Assembly: GCA_016194305.1 (NCBI GenBank)
Contig: JACQBW010000030.1
Coordinates: 1-56,472 of the forward strand
Direction: 5' to 3'
DNA length: 56,472 nt
Source: Nitrospirota bacterium
GTDB lineage: Bacteria; Nitrospirota; Nitrospiria; JACQBW01
Under the pieces are notes generated by a model. The model saw nothing but the letters and a program-made list of their open reading frames with translations, had not been told where the DNA came from and searched no databases. Below, piece by piece: positions 18,691-26,761 of this stretch (position 1 is its first letter; the number at the start of each line of letters is the position of its first letter). The position numbers and the translations under genes were made by a program.

Positions 18691-19368
18691 TTACCGGATA
18701 TTACGGTAACATGAAGCCAATCGCCGAGGAGATACCCCGAGTTGATATCCGATCATAAACAGCCGATTGCGCAAAGTGGTGTAAAAGATTCCTTCCTTTT
18801 TCCATCGGCGGGAAGAGGTGGTGATTTTGTCTCTTAAGATGGCGATACGGCCCTCTTTTTTCATCCGGGTGGCGAAGGCCACGTCTTCCAAAATTGGAAG
18901 ATCGGGAAACCCCTCCAATTTTTGAAAGAGCGCACGAGTGATGAATATTCCCTGATCCCCATATGGAATTCGAGTGAACCGGCTTCTGAAATTGGCAAGC
19001 CCGGCGACGATCCTCATCAGAATATTTCGACTGTCGAAAGCCAGTTGAAACGCTCCTCCTACCGCATGAAGGCTGGTTATCGCAGGAACGATTTTTCCGA
19101 TCCCTCCGGTGGCAATGGTCGAATCGGCGTGGAGGAAGAGGAGAATCTCTCCTTCCGCATGCCGGGCCCCCTCGTTCATCTGCCGGGCCCTTCCCGGAGG
19201 AGTAACAAAAACCTTTCGGGTATACTCCTTTGCGATCGCCACGGTCTCATCCTGACTCCCGCCGTCCACGACGATTAAATCGAGATCCATGCTCTTTTTT
19301 AATCGATTCAGTGTTCCTCTTAATACCTTTTCCTCATTGAGCGTTGGAACAATGACTGAGATTTTCAT
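18691..19368 (-). CDS. Family 2 glycosyltransferase of the TIGR04283 type
   Basis: 225 aa. The N-terminus ISVIVPTLNEEKVL, the VVDGGSQDET motif, GRARQMNEGARHAEGEILLFLHADS and the acceptor-side GDQGIFITRALFQKLEGFPDLPILEDVAF match the rSAM/selenodomain-associated transferase 2 (TIGR04283) group. It is cytoplasmic or membrane-associated, with no TM segment. The sugar and acceptor are unknown; some relatives take part in arsenosugar or other small-molecule pathways. It starts 17 bp after the polyprenyl synthase stop and is probably co-transcribed with it. Confidence 0.88.
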   Translation of the reverse strand: MKISVIVPTLNEEKVLRGTLNRLKKSMDLDLIVVDGGSQDETVAIAKEYTRKVFVTPPGRARQMNEGARHAEGEILLFLHADSTIATGGIGKIVPAITSLHAVGGAFQLAFDSRNILMRIVAGLANFRSRFTRIPYGDQGIFITRALFQKLEGFPDLPILEDVAFATRMKKEGRIAILRDKITTSSRRWKKEGIFYTTLRNRLFMIGYQLGVSPRRLASCYRNIR

Positions 19369-19385
19369 TTGAAATCGGGACGGGA

Positions 19386-20402
19386 CTAGCGGTTTCGGGT
19401 GATGACATAATCTGCAATAATATTCAGGGCATTTTTGTGACGGGAGGGAAGAAAAGAGGAGATCTGTTCTTTTGCTTTTTCGCAGAATGATTCCGCTTGC
19501 TGGAGGGCATACTCGCAGGAACGGTATTCTCCCAGCAACTTTTGAATAAACACCAGCTCTTTGTCTGAAAACTGATTTTGATGAAACATTTCTTCGATTT
19601 TAGTGCGCTCTGCGGGACCGCATTTTGACATCAGGTGAAGGAGGGGCATTGTAATTTTGCCTTCCTTAAAATCTTGTCCGAGCGTCTTTCCAAGAAGTTC
19701 CTTTTCAGCCATATAATCGAGTGTGTCATCGGCAATCTGATAGGCAATACCGAGATTGAGACCAAATCGGGAAAGCGCATCGAGATCTTTTTCCGGGGCG
19801 CCTGCCAGGAGACCCCCCACACGGCAGGAAAGAGAAATCAGGGATGCGGTTTTAAATTCGATAATTTTTAAGTAATCTTTTTCGGTCATTGAGAAGTTGT
19901 GGGTATTAATGAGCTGAAGAATTTCCCCCTCGCTCAGTGTTTGGCAAGTGTGTGAGAGAAGGAAATTCAGATCATCCCGATTCAAGCCGACAGTTTCAAT
20001 AAAAGCCCTTGAAAACAGGTAATCTCCGACCAGGATGCTGGCCTGATTTCCCCAAACCATTCGCGCGGCTTTTTTCCCCCGGCGCAGACTCGCTTCGTCC
20101 ACCACGTCGTCATGAAGCAAGGTCGCCGTATGGATAAATTCCATGACGCTTCCCAGAATAATGTGGTCCTTTCCTTTGTAAGCAAAAAGGCGCGACGCGA
20201 TAATCAAAAGTAACGGTCGAAGTCTTTTCCCGCCACTCTGCAGAATATGGAAAAAAACATCGTTAATAAGGCCGATACTTGATGAAAGAGAATCTTTGAT
20301 CTGATTTTCAACAGACTGTATATCTTCTTGATAACTAAGGAGAACTTCATCCATTGTTTGAGGAGATGATTTAAGTTGAGTCGAATTGGCATTGGTTTTC
20401 AT
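19386..20402 (-). CDS. ispB: Trans-polyprenyl diphosphate synthase (IspB/octaprenyl type)
   Basis: 338 aa. Both Asp-rich motifs are intact: DDVVDEASLRRG (first DDxxD) and QIADDTLDYMA (second). GGKRLRP binds diphosphate. It extends FPP with IPP to make the side chain of quinones. No Shine-Dalgarno lies before ATG 20402; a consensus promoter ends just upstream. Chain length cannot be read with certainty from the sequence; the residues before the first DDxxD (FIHTATLLHDD) have small side chains, as expected for a long-chain enzyme. Confidence 0.92.
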   Translation of the reverse strand: MKTNANSTQLKSSPQTMDEVLLSYQEDIQSVENQIKDSLSSSIGLINDVFFHILQSGGKRLRPLLLIIASRLFAYKGKDHIILGSVMEFIHTATLLHDDVVDEASLRRGKKAARMVWGNQASILVGDYLFSRAFIETVGLNRDDLNFLLSHTCQTLSEGEILQLINTHNFSMTEKDYLKIIEFKTASLISLSCRVGGLLAGAPEKDLDALSRFGLNLGIAYQIADDTLDYMAEKELLGKTLGQDFKEGKITMPLLHLMSKCGPAERTKIEEMFHQNQFSDKELVFIQKLLGEYRSCEYALQQAESFCEKAKEQISSFLPSRHKNALNIIADYVITRNR

Positions 20403-20413
20403 ACGGTAAATTG

Positions 20414-20442
20414 ATACTAGGATAGTGAGTTTATTTTGTCAA
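20414..20442 (-). promoter_or_regulatory. Promoter for the polyprenyl synthase gene
   Basis: Minus-strand TTGACA (20442-20437) and TAGTAT (20419-20414) with a 17-nt spacer. The -10 ends 11 nt before the ATG, so the leader would be only about 4 nt. Confidence 0.7.
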
Positions 20443-20449
20443 GAATGAA

Positions 20450-21178
20450 TTAAGAAGAGGCAATTCCAACTTCATCTGGTGAAATAGGTCTGAATTCTCC
20501 TGGTTTAAGCTCTCCGAGTTCAAGTTTTCCAATTCGTATTCGAACCAGATTTTCAACCCGGCAGCCCAAATGTTCAAATGACTTGCGAATCTGGCGATTC
20601 TTACCTTCTTCGAGGGTCAATTCAAGCCAGCAAGACTTTTTATTTTCCCTTATTTTCTCAATATTTATAGGCAGATAGGATAGTTTGTCAGAGAGTTTAA
20701 GCCCTTTGCTGATTTTGAAAATCTCTTCTTCTTTTATAGATCGATTTACTTTGACGTGATAAGTCTTGGGAAGTTTGGAAACCGGGGAGACAATTTTATC
20801 GGCCCAGGCCGTATCGTTCGTGAGCAAAAGGAGACCCGAGCTTTCTTTATCGAGTCTCCCCACAGGAAATATCCAGGAAAATTCGGAATGAAGGAGATCG
20901 TAGACAGTCTTCCTCCCTTTTTCGTCACTTCTTGTTGTCACGATCCCTTTTGGTTTATGCATCATGTAATACACCTTTTTGGCGTTCGTCGCTTTTTGAT
21001 TGTAAATGAACAGATTTTGAATGGGGAATTCTACGGAATATTCGGGATCCCGGATGATTTTGTTCCCGATTCTCACTTTTCCTGAAATGATCATTTCTGC
21101 CGCGACGGTTCGGGAAGCGATCCCCATTTTTGACAGGGCTCGTGACAATTCTGCTTTTTTCTTTGGGAAGGATCTCAC
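20450..21178 (-). CDS. Ribosomal pseudouridine synthase, RsuA/RluB/RluF family
   Basis: 242 aa. An N-terminal S4 RNA-binding domain (LSRALSKMGIASRTVAAEMI, VRIGN) precedes the catalytic domain with GRLDKESSGLLLLTND; Asp110 is the nucleophile. The C-terminal GKNRQIRKSFEHLG is the RluB/E/F-type motif. It isomerises a uridine in rRNA (RluB-like 23S or RsuA-like 16S; not resolved). It is divergent from bcsA, with a 77-bp gap. Confidence 0.9.
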   Translation of the reverse strand: MRSFPKKKAELSRALSKMGIASRTVAAEMIISGKVRIGNKIIRDPEYSVEFPIQNLFIYNQKATNAKKVYYMMHKPKGIVTTRSDEKGRKTVYDLLHSEFSWIFPVGRLDKESSGLLLLTNDTAWADKIVSPVSKLPKTYHVKVNRSIKEEEIFKISKGLKLSDKLSYLPINIEKIRENKKSCWLELTLEEGKNRQIRKSFEHLGCRVENLVRIRIGKLELGELKPGEFRPISPDEVGIASS

Positions 21179-21241
21179 GTGAGGAGTTTAACACAGGACA
21201 GAACAAGTTGGGAGCCGATAACAGCAGGATTTTTTAAATTT

Positions 21242-21258
21242 GCTACAATTTAAGCATG
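21242..21258 (+). promoter_or_regulatory. Extended -10 promoter abutting the bcsA start
   Basis: TG-C-TACAAT (TG at 21242-21243 via 21241 onward, -10 21244-21249) followed by 6 nt and the ATG at 21256. No matching -35 and no Shine-Dalgarno is visible, so transcription would start at or next to the A of the ATG. Confidence 0.55.
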
Positions 21259-23619
21259 ATAAATATGCTTAATATACCAGGGTATCCATTTCTGCTTTCT
21301 ATCATCTTAATTTTACTGGCGATTTTACTGACTCACCAAGAGGTCTATTCTGAAAAAATCAAATGGATCGTCATGCTCGTTTCTCTCTTTGCGGGGGGGC
21401 GGTATCTCTACTGGCGATGGGCTTACACGATTAACAGGGAAGACCCTCTTAGCGGAGCAATAAGCTGGATCGTCTATGGCGCTGAAATTTACGGTTTCAT
21501 TTCGGTAGTATTATTTTATCTTCAGATTGGCAAACCGGTCACTCATCAGGCAAAACCTCCGAAGGATGAGGACTTTCCTCGCGTTGATATTTTTGTCACC
21601 ATTTTTGATGAATCTCTCGACATTTTATATAAAACGCTTGTCGGGTGCACTTCCCTTGATTACCCTCCTCACCTTCTCCGCATTTATGTCCTGGATGATG
21701 GATATCGCCCTGGTGTCAGGGCGATGAGTAATGAGCTCGGGTGTCAATATTTAAGCCGTCCGAATCGCAAAGACGCAAAAGCTGGAAATCTCAATTACGG
21801 TCTGGCCCATTCGTCCGGGGAGTTTATCATGGTGCTGGATTGTGATCACATTCCTGTGCGGTCCTTTTTGAAAGAAACATTGGGTTTCTTTAAAGATGAA
21901 AAGGTTGCTTTGGTTCAGACTCCACATTATTTCTACAATCCCGATACCTTTCAGCGCAATTTAAGATTAGAGAGAGAAATCGTTAACGAACAGGATCTGT
22001 TTTTCTATGTGATTCAACCGGGAAAGGATCGTCATAATGCCAGTTTCTATGCCGGAAGCGGAGCTGTTTTTCGCCGGACTCCACTCGAAAAAATCGGAGG
22101 TATTCAGACTAAAACTTTGACAGAAGATCTTCATACCAGCATGGTTCTTCATTCGAAAGGATTTAAATCGATATATCTCAATAAAATCCTTGCAGCCGGT
22201 CTGGCCCCAGAGAGCTACAGGAGTTACTTAAAGCAGCGGCAACGGTGGACTCGCGGGGGAGTTCAGGTCTTTCTAATGGATAATCCAATCTGGAAATGGG
22301 GTCTTTCGTTTATGCAAAGACTGAATTATCTCGGATCGATTCTCTATTTTTTCCATGGATGGGCCCGATTAATCTATCTGGTTGCCCCGCTTTCTTACTT
22401 GCTGCTCGGTCGAGCTCCTCTTACTGCGGCTGTCCCGGACTTGTTAAATTTCTATCTGCCTTACTACCTCATAGGATTGATGGCATTTAATCGAGTCAGT
22501 CTCGGTTATCGTAGTTCATTCTGGTCCGATATGTATGAAACGGTCATGTGTTTTTTTATCAGTTGGACGGCATTTGCAACGTTTTTCAGTCCGAAAAAAA
22601 ATACTTTCTTTGTAACACCAAAGGGAATTCAATTTTCGGAAACAAAATTAGACTGGTCCATGGTTGTGCCACATCTTATTGTAGGACTATTGCTGGTCGC
22701 CGGGTTAGGTGTCGGAGGATACAAAGCCGTTTATGGAGAAATCAATCGTGATGCCGCTCTATTGAGCGGATTTTGGACTCTTTACAATCTCATTGTGATC
22801 ATAGGTGCCATTGTCTTGGCAAGGGAGCAGCTTCAAAATAGGACTTCATCGCGTATTTTCAGGTCAATAAAATGTGAAATAAGTATTGGGAAACGCGTCA
22901 TAAACGGCATGACGACTGATTTGAGCGAGACGGGATTGTCAATGGTGTCGAAGGAAGATCCGCAGCTCTTTTTCCCTGCAGAGGAAAAAATCAGGTTGGT
23001 CCACAATTCTCCAAAATCTCAACGTCCAGCCTTCAGACTGTCACTTCCTCCTGACGCCCGGATTAAGCTTGTCGGAGAACTTGGAGAGACGACCGAGCTA
23101 AAAGGAGAAGTGATCCGGTATGATTTTCTTCCAACTGGAGAAGTGAGTATCGGTATACGATTTTTACAAATAGCCGGTCCTCAGCGTCAGAGTTTGATCC
23201 GTCAGATCTATTGTTTTCCAGGTTTTTGGCAAGAGAATCATCGGAAATCGGCAAAAAGTTTCAGATCGCTAGGTTTTATGGTATCTTCTCCATTTCGAAC
23301 ATTTATCAAGGAGAAGATCATTCGAAGATTGTCTCCGAGACTTCCGAGAAAGTTCAAATGTGAAGTGAAAGTGGGCGATCGAACCTTTAAAGGAGAAACC
23401 GAAGACATCAGTTATCAAGGTGTTTCTCTTCGATTGTCAAGCAGGGAAATATTAAAAAGAAATGTGGAGTTGTTGCTCTACAATCGATCGATCATATTTC
23501 GAACCCAGGGTGAAATTGTTCACTGTTCCAAGGTGAGCGGGAAGGGCCTCATTTATGGTGTCCGTTTCCTTTCGCGTCAGGATCCCGAACTAGCTCTGTT
23601 TTTGTCAAAAAAATTTTAG
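21256..23619 (+). CDS. bcsA: Cellulose synthase catalytic subunit (BcsA-like) with two PilZ domains
   Basis: 787 aa. TM segments flank a family 2 GT core with DDG (147-149), DCD (195-197), TED (289-291) and QRQRW (327-331), followed by the gating-loop motif FFVTPKG (451-457). This is the full processive beta-glucan synthase set. A first PilZ domain follows the last TM (RTSSR 529-533, DLSETG 555-560). A second PilZ domain lies at the C-terminus (RLSPR 691-695, DISYQG 717-722). Both keep RxxxR and DxSxxG, so c-di-GMP should control synthesis. bcsG follows 29 bp later. No BcsB partner is encoded in the window. Confidence 0.92.
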   Translation: MINMLNIPGYPFLLSIILILLAILLTHQEVYSEKIKWIVMLVSLFAGGRYLYWRWAYTINREDPLSGAISWIVYGAEIYGFISVVLFYLQIGKPVTHQAKPPKDEDFPRVDIFVTIFDESLDILYKTLVGCTSLDYPPHLLRIYVLDDGYRPGVRAMSNELGCQYLSRPNRKDAKAGNLNYGLAHSSGEFIMVLDCDHIPVRSFLKETLGFFKDEKVALVQTPHYFYNPDTFQRNLRLEREIVNEQDLFFYVIQPGKDRHNASFYAGSGAVFRRTPLEKIGGIQTKTLTEDLHTSMVLHSKGFKSIYLNKILAAGLAPESYRSYLKQRQRWTRGGVQVFLMDNPIWKWGLSFMQRLNYLGSILYFFHGWARLIYLVAPLSYLLLGRAPLTAAVPDLLNFYLPYYLIGLMAFNRVSLGYRSSFWSDMYETVMCFFISWTAFATFFSPKKNTFFVTPKGIQFSETKLDWSMVVPHLIVGLLLVAGLGVGGYKAVYGEINRDAALLSGFWTLYNLIVIIGAIVLAREQLQNRTSSRIFRSIKCEISIGKRVINGMTTDLSETGLSMVSKEDPQLFFPAEEKIRLVHNSPKSQRPAFRLSLPPDARIKLVGELGETTELKGEVIRYDFLPTGEVSIGIRFLQIAGPQRQSLIRQIYCFPGFWQENHRKSAKSFRSLGFMVSSPFRTFIKEKIIRRLSPRLPRKFKCEVKVGDRTFKGETEDISYQGVSLRLSSREILKRNVELLLYNRSIIFRTQGEIVHCSKVSGKGLIYGVRFLSRQDPELALFLSKKF

Positions 23620-23648
23620 TCCAGAAATGAAATACGGGTATTTTATTA

Positions 23649-25160
23649 ATGGGAATGTGGAATTTCTATTTTTTCTTAAAGTACTATCTTTTTTATAAGA
23701 GTATTATCCAGATTCATTTCTTATTAAACCTACTCCTTCTAATTTTCCTTATTATTCCTGTTCCGGAGGGATTTAAAAAGAGAAGTGAGCTAAATGCAAT
23801 AAAGCTTGTCGTAAGTCTTTTTTTGGCGCTCCTTTTGTTATGGTACGATTCCTGGCTCCCTTCCTTCAAGAAGGTATTAGATTTTATCTTCGATGAAGGG
23901 ATTCCTTTAAAAGAGTACCTCATACAATTTTCACACGGTTTTTTAAATTTGATGGAAATGACAATAATAGGTGCGATTTTGCTCATTTGTTTTATCGCCT
24001 ATCGCAAAGAAATTCGCATCACGCCAATCTCATTGATTCTGTTGCTCACGGTTCCGTTGCAAAGTTACCATCATGAATTCAGCGACAAATCAGATAGGGC
24101 CAGAGCTCAAATTTTTGATGCAGACTTAAAAAAATCCATCCATTTTGTTGGGCCCGTTATAAACGGAGACGGTGAAGACATTATGATTTTGCATGTTTGT
24201 TCGCTCTCGTGGGATGACCTCAAAGAGGTGGGCCTGGATAAAGATCCCTTTTTCAACCAATATGATATTCTGATGACCCAATTTAATGGAGTAACATCCT
24301 ACAGTGGGCCATCAGCCATCAGGCTTTTGCGAGCGAACTGTGGACAAGTTCCCCATCAATCTCTTTATCAAAATGTTCCAGAAGAATGCTATCTATTTTC
24401 TGCTCTTCAATCTGTTGGTTTTACGGAAAATGCCATCATGAATCATGATGGAGTTTACGGTCATTTTTCAAAGGAAATTCAGGAGCTCGGGCATTTGGTA
24501 TCTCCCCAGATACCCAGTGACCTGCCGGTCCAGGCCTATAATTTTGACGGATCTGCAATATATGATGATTTTGCAGTTCTTGATAAATGGTGGAAGGAAA
24601 GGCAAGAAAACCCTTCGAGACAGGTGGCAGTGTATTACAATACCATTTCTCTTCATGATGGTGCCCATTTTAAGGATGAAAATGAATGGTGGAAACACGA
24701 TCGAAAGGAACGATATCGATCCGCGGTGTCAAAGCTTTTTTCGGATTTGGAGAGATTTTATCAATTAGTTGAGTCAACAAATAGAAGAGGGATAATTCTG
24801 TTTGTGCCTGAACATGGTATGGCTTTAAGGGGAAGCAGGATCCAGGTGGCAGGCTTGAGAGAAATTCCACTGCCTCAAATAACCACCGTTCCTGTGGGGA
24901 TCAAATATTTCGGGATCAAAAAATCCCATCGGGATATTCAACCCTTAATCGTTTCAAAGCCGGTCAGCTATTTGGCGCTCTCGTTCCTGATTTCTCAATT
25001 CATCAAGACTGGCCTAAACGATACTGATGCAAGTCAGATTCCAGAAACCGACTTTATGTCAGAAAATGATGGAGCCAAAGTGGTCAAGTATGAAGGAGAA
25101 TTCTATATAAACGCGAAAGACAAACAATGGAAAAAGCTCACGTCGGAACAGATGAATTAG
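23649..25160 (+). CDS. bcsG: Cellulose phosphoethanolamine transferase BcsG
   Basis: 503 aa. The N-terminus (GMWNFYFFLKYY) and four to five TM segments up to about residue 138 match BcsG, followed by a periplasmic alkaline-phosphatase-fold domain. The catalytic set known from E. coli BcsG can be placed by spacing: C184 (HVCSLSWDD), S219 nucleophile (SYSGPSAIRLLRANCGQ), disulfide C231-C247, and E388-H389 (VPEHG). It transfers phosphoethanolamine from a phospholipid to cellulose on the periplasmic face. Its presence argues that the neighbouring synthase makes cellulose rather than another glucan. Confidence 0.93.
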   Translation: MGMWNFYFFLKYYLFYKSIIQIHFLLNLLLLIFLIIPVPEGFKKRSELNAIKLVVSLFLALLLLWYDSWLPSFKKVLDFIFDEGIPLKEYLIQFSHGFLNLMEMTIIGAILLICFIAYRKEIRITPISLILLLTVPLQSYHHEFSDKSDRARAQIFDADLKKSIHFVGPVINGDGEDIMILHVCSLSWDDLKEVGLDKDPFFNQYDILMTQFNGVTSYSGPSAIRLLRANCGQVPHQSLYQNVPEECYLFSALQSVGFTENAIMNHDGVYGHFSKEIQELGHLVSPQIPSDLPVQAYNFDGSAIYDDFAVLDKWWKERQENPSRQVAVYYNTISLHDGAHFKDENEWWKHDRKERYRSAVSKLFSDLERFYQLVESTNRRGIILFVPEHGMALRGSRIQVAGLREIPLPQITTVPVGIKYFGIKKSHRDIQPLIVSKPVSYLALSFLISQFIKTGLNDTDASQIPETDFMSENDGAKVVKYEGEFYINAKDKQWKKLTSEQMN

Positions 25161-25180
25161 TTTGATAAAAGGAGAAGAAT

Positions 25181-25948
25181 GTGGATTTGCCTAATATGAA
25201 AAATCTTGTCGCACTTTGCGTAATTTTTTTCTTAAACTCCTTTGTCGCCTGGGGATATGAGGCGCTCCCGGGTTCCACATGGGGTCAAATCAGTCACGAT
25301 GATGACACCCTTGTCGGAAACGGAACGATGGGATATATCAATCAAGGAATAGACTGGACGACCCTTCCTGGCGGAATAAAGTTTAATACATTTGGCGAAG
25401 TGCGTTACCGATTCCGAAGCGAAAACAGGGCTTATTATAATACCTATGGTGAAGCCCTCGGACTGGAATTTAAGAAATCGATATTTCACCTGGGAGCCGA
25501 TTATGTTTGGGAGACTTATCCTGAATTGTCAGACCATTCGAACAAAGTGCAATATTACTTAACCTGGTTCTATGATTGGGATCTCCAAAAGAAAAGAACG
25601 ACCGGAACTAAGGGATTCCCCGGTGCATTCTGGGGCACGGTGACCCATGACGTAGACAGTCTGGTTGGAACCGGAACAATGGGATATGTCAATCAGGGAA
25701 TCGACTGGACGACTCTTCCGGGAGGGGTTATTTTCAATACCTTTGCCGAGGCCCGATGGCGCTTTCGAAGCGAAAACAGGGACTACTTTGACGCCTATAG
25801 CGAAGCGGCGGGGGTCGAATTTAAGAAATCAGCTTTTCATCTGGGGATAGACTATCTCTGGGAAAAATATCCAGATTTAAATGACTATTCAGACAAACTT
25901 CAATTTTATCTTACCTGGTATACCGACTGGAATTTAAAGCCAAAATAA
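25181..25948 (+). CDS. Secreted protein of two tandem ~105-aa repeats, third gene of the cellulose cluster
   Basis: 255 aa from GTG 25181, with AAAAGGAG 6 nt upstream (ATG 25196 is an alternative). A signal peptide spans about 6-25. Two repeats, offset by 117 residues, start at STWGQISHDDDTLVG (32) and AFWGTVTHDVDSLVG (149). Both contain TMGY-I/V-NQGIDWTTLPGG, RFRSENR, GLEFKKS/GVEFKKS, FHLG-DY-WE-YP-L-D and end in YLTW-x2-DW. Alternating hydrophobic/aromatic strands suggest a beta structure, perhaps outer-membrane or periplasmic. I recognise no named family. Position 20 bp after bcsG suggests a role in export or anchoring of modified cellulose. Confidence 0.8.
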   Translation: MDLPNMKNLVALCVIFFLNSFVAWGYEALPGSTWGQISHDDDTLVGNGTMGYINQGIDWTTLPGGIKFNTFGEVRYRFRSENRAYYNTYGEALGLEFKKSIFHLGADYVWETYPELSDHSNKVQYYLTWFYDWDLQKKRTTGTKGFPGAFWGTVTHDVDSLVGTGTMGYVNQGIDWTTLPGGVIFNTFAEARWRFRSENRDYFDAYSEAAGVEFKKSAFHLGIDYLWEKYPDLNDYSDKLQFYLTWYTDWNLKPK

Positions 25949-26136
25949 GTTGACAAATCCAGTCAGGTAATGCTAAAAACCTAATTTCCCTTAAAGCTCC
26001 TCCTAGCAGTTAAGTGATATGGGTCAATCAAGGCGATATCTGCTAAACTCGCTTATCGGAGTGGTTTCTTAACACAGGCAAATTTTAATTTGTTAGATTT
26101 TCCGGTTGTATTTAAAGAATGCCGAGGTGAGTGAGT

Positions 26137-26191
26137 GTCGTCACGAAGAAGTGACGACAGGCTACGAACGCCGCCGAGACGGTGAGGCGGC
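26137..26191. repeat. Intergenic double-hairpin element
   Basis: Two consecutive perfect inverted repeats: GTCGTCAC/GTGACGAC (8-bp stem, 6-nt loop, 26137-26158) and GCCGCC/GGCGGC (26170-26191). They lie in the 390-bp gene-free gap between the cellulose cluster and tRNA-Leu, which otherwise holds only a possible TTGACA at 25950 with a poor -10. It is likely a REP-like or terminator-type structure. Confidence 0.55.
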
Positions 26192-26340
26192 CGGGGGGAT
26201 TGAAATTTCTTTTAGCATGTTCTAAAACGCAGAATTAATGGAACTGGGCGACAACCACCTCGCTTGCGGGGCGAAGCGGGTCTCTTTACCCAGCGGAGCT
26301 ATTATTTGGTAGTTAAGAGATAGAAATTCAGTTAAAAAAA

Positions 26341-26422
26341 GCCGAAGTGGTGGAACTGGTAGACACGCACGTTTGAGGGGCGTGTGGGGCAACCCGTGGG
26401 GGTTCAAATCCCCCCTTCGGCA
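26341..26422 (+). tRNA. tRNA-Leu (anticodon GAG)
   Basis: The acceptor stem GCCGAAG pairs with CTTCGGC, the discriminator is A, and CCA is not encoded. The anticodon loop reads TTGAGGG, so the anticodon is GAG, decoding CTC/CTT. The long variable arm typical of tRNA-Leu and the T loop TTCAAAT are present. Confidence 0.95.
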
Positions 26423-26464
26423 TCCTTGTTTTTCTTTGAATTCGATAGTGGAGTTTCCTCCCAT

Positions 26465-26761
26465 TTACCCACCGGCTATGGCTCCTACGATGATAAATGG
26501 CTCTGCGCCACAGGCCACCTTGTCGGGTAGCAGAGCGTCCGGAGATTCGAAAGACAGATCTTCCCCGCATGTAAAAAATCGGAGAAAGGGTCGGCGCTGC
26601 TGAGTGGTATGTTCACGAATTGTTCCTGCCAGCATTGGGTATTGCGCTTCGAGCGCATCAAGGATTGAACGCTGAGTAACGAGTCCCTTCACATTAAGTT
26701 GAACTTCTCCATCGGTTTTCGCTAGCGTTCGCAAATGATAGGGAAGTACAATCCGGATCAT
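26465..26761 (-). CDS. MoaD/ThiS-like ubiquitin-fold protein ending in Gly-Gly
   Basis: 98 aa from ATG 26761, whose ATGA overlaps the stop of the BNR gene (4 bp). It starts [14 protein letters not shown], has the [17 protein letters not shown] helix typical of MoaD, and ends exactly in AIAGG before the stop. The terminal GG is the site that MoeB/ThiF-type enzymes adenylate before sulfur transfer or conjugation. No such activating enzyme is nearby. It contains one Cys in the [19 protein letters not shown] region. Function with the BNR partner is unknown. Confidence 0.8.
   Translation of the reverse strand: MIRIVLPYHLRTLAKTDGEVQLNVKGLVTQRSILDALEAQYPMLAGTIREHTTQQRRPFLRFFTCGEDLSFESPDALLPDKVACGAEPFIIVGAIAGG

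Noticed and set aside
26222-26464. Minus-strand ORFs across the tRNA-Leu
   Set aside because: They are antisense to a well-formed tRNA and have no ribosome site or recognisable domain.
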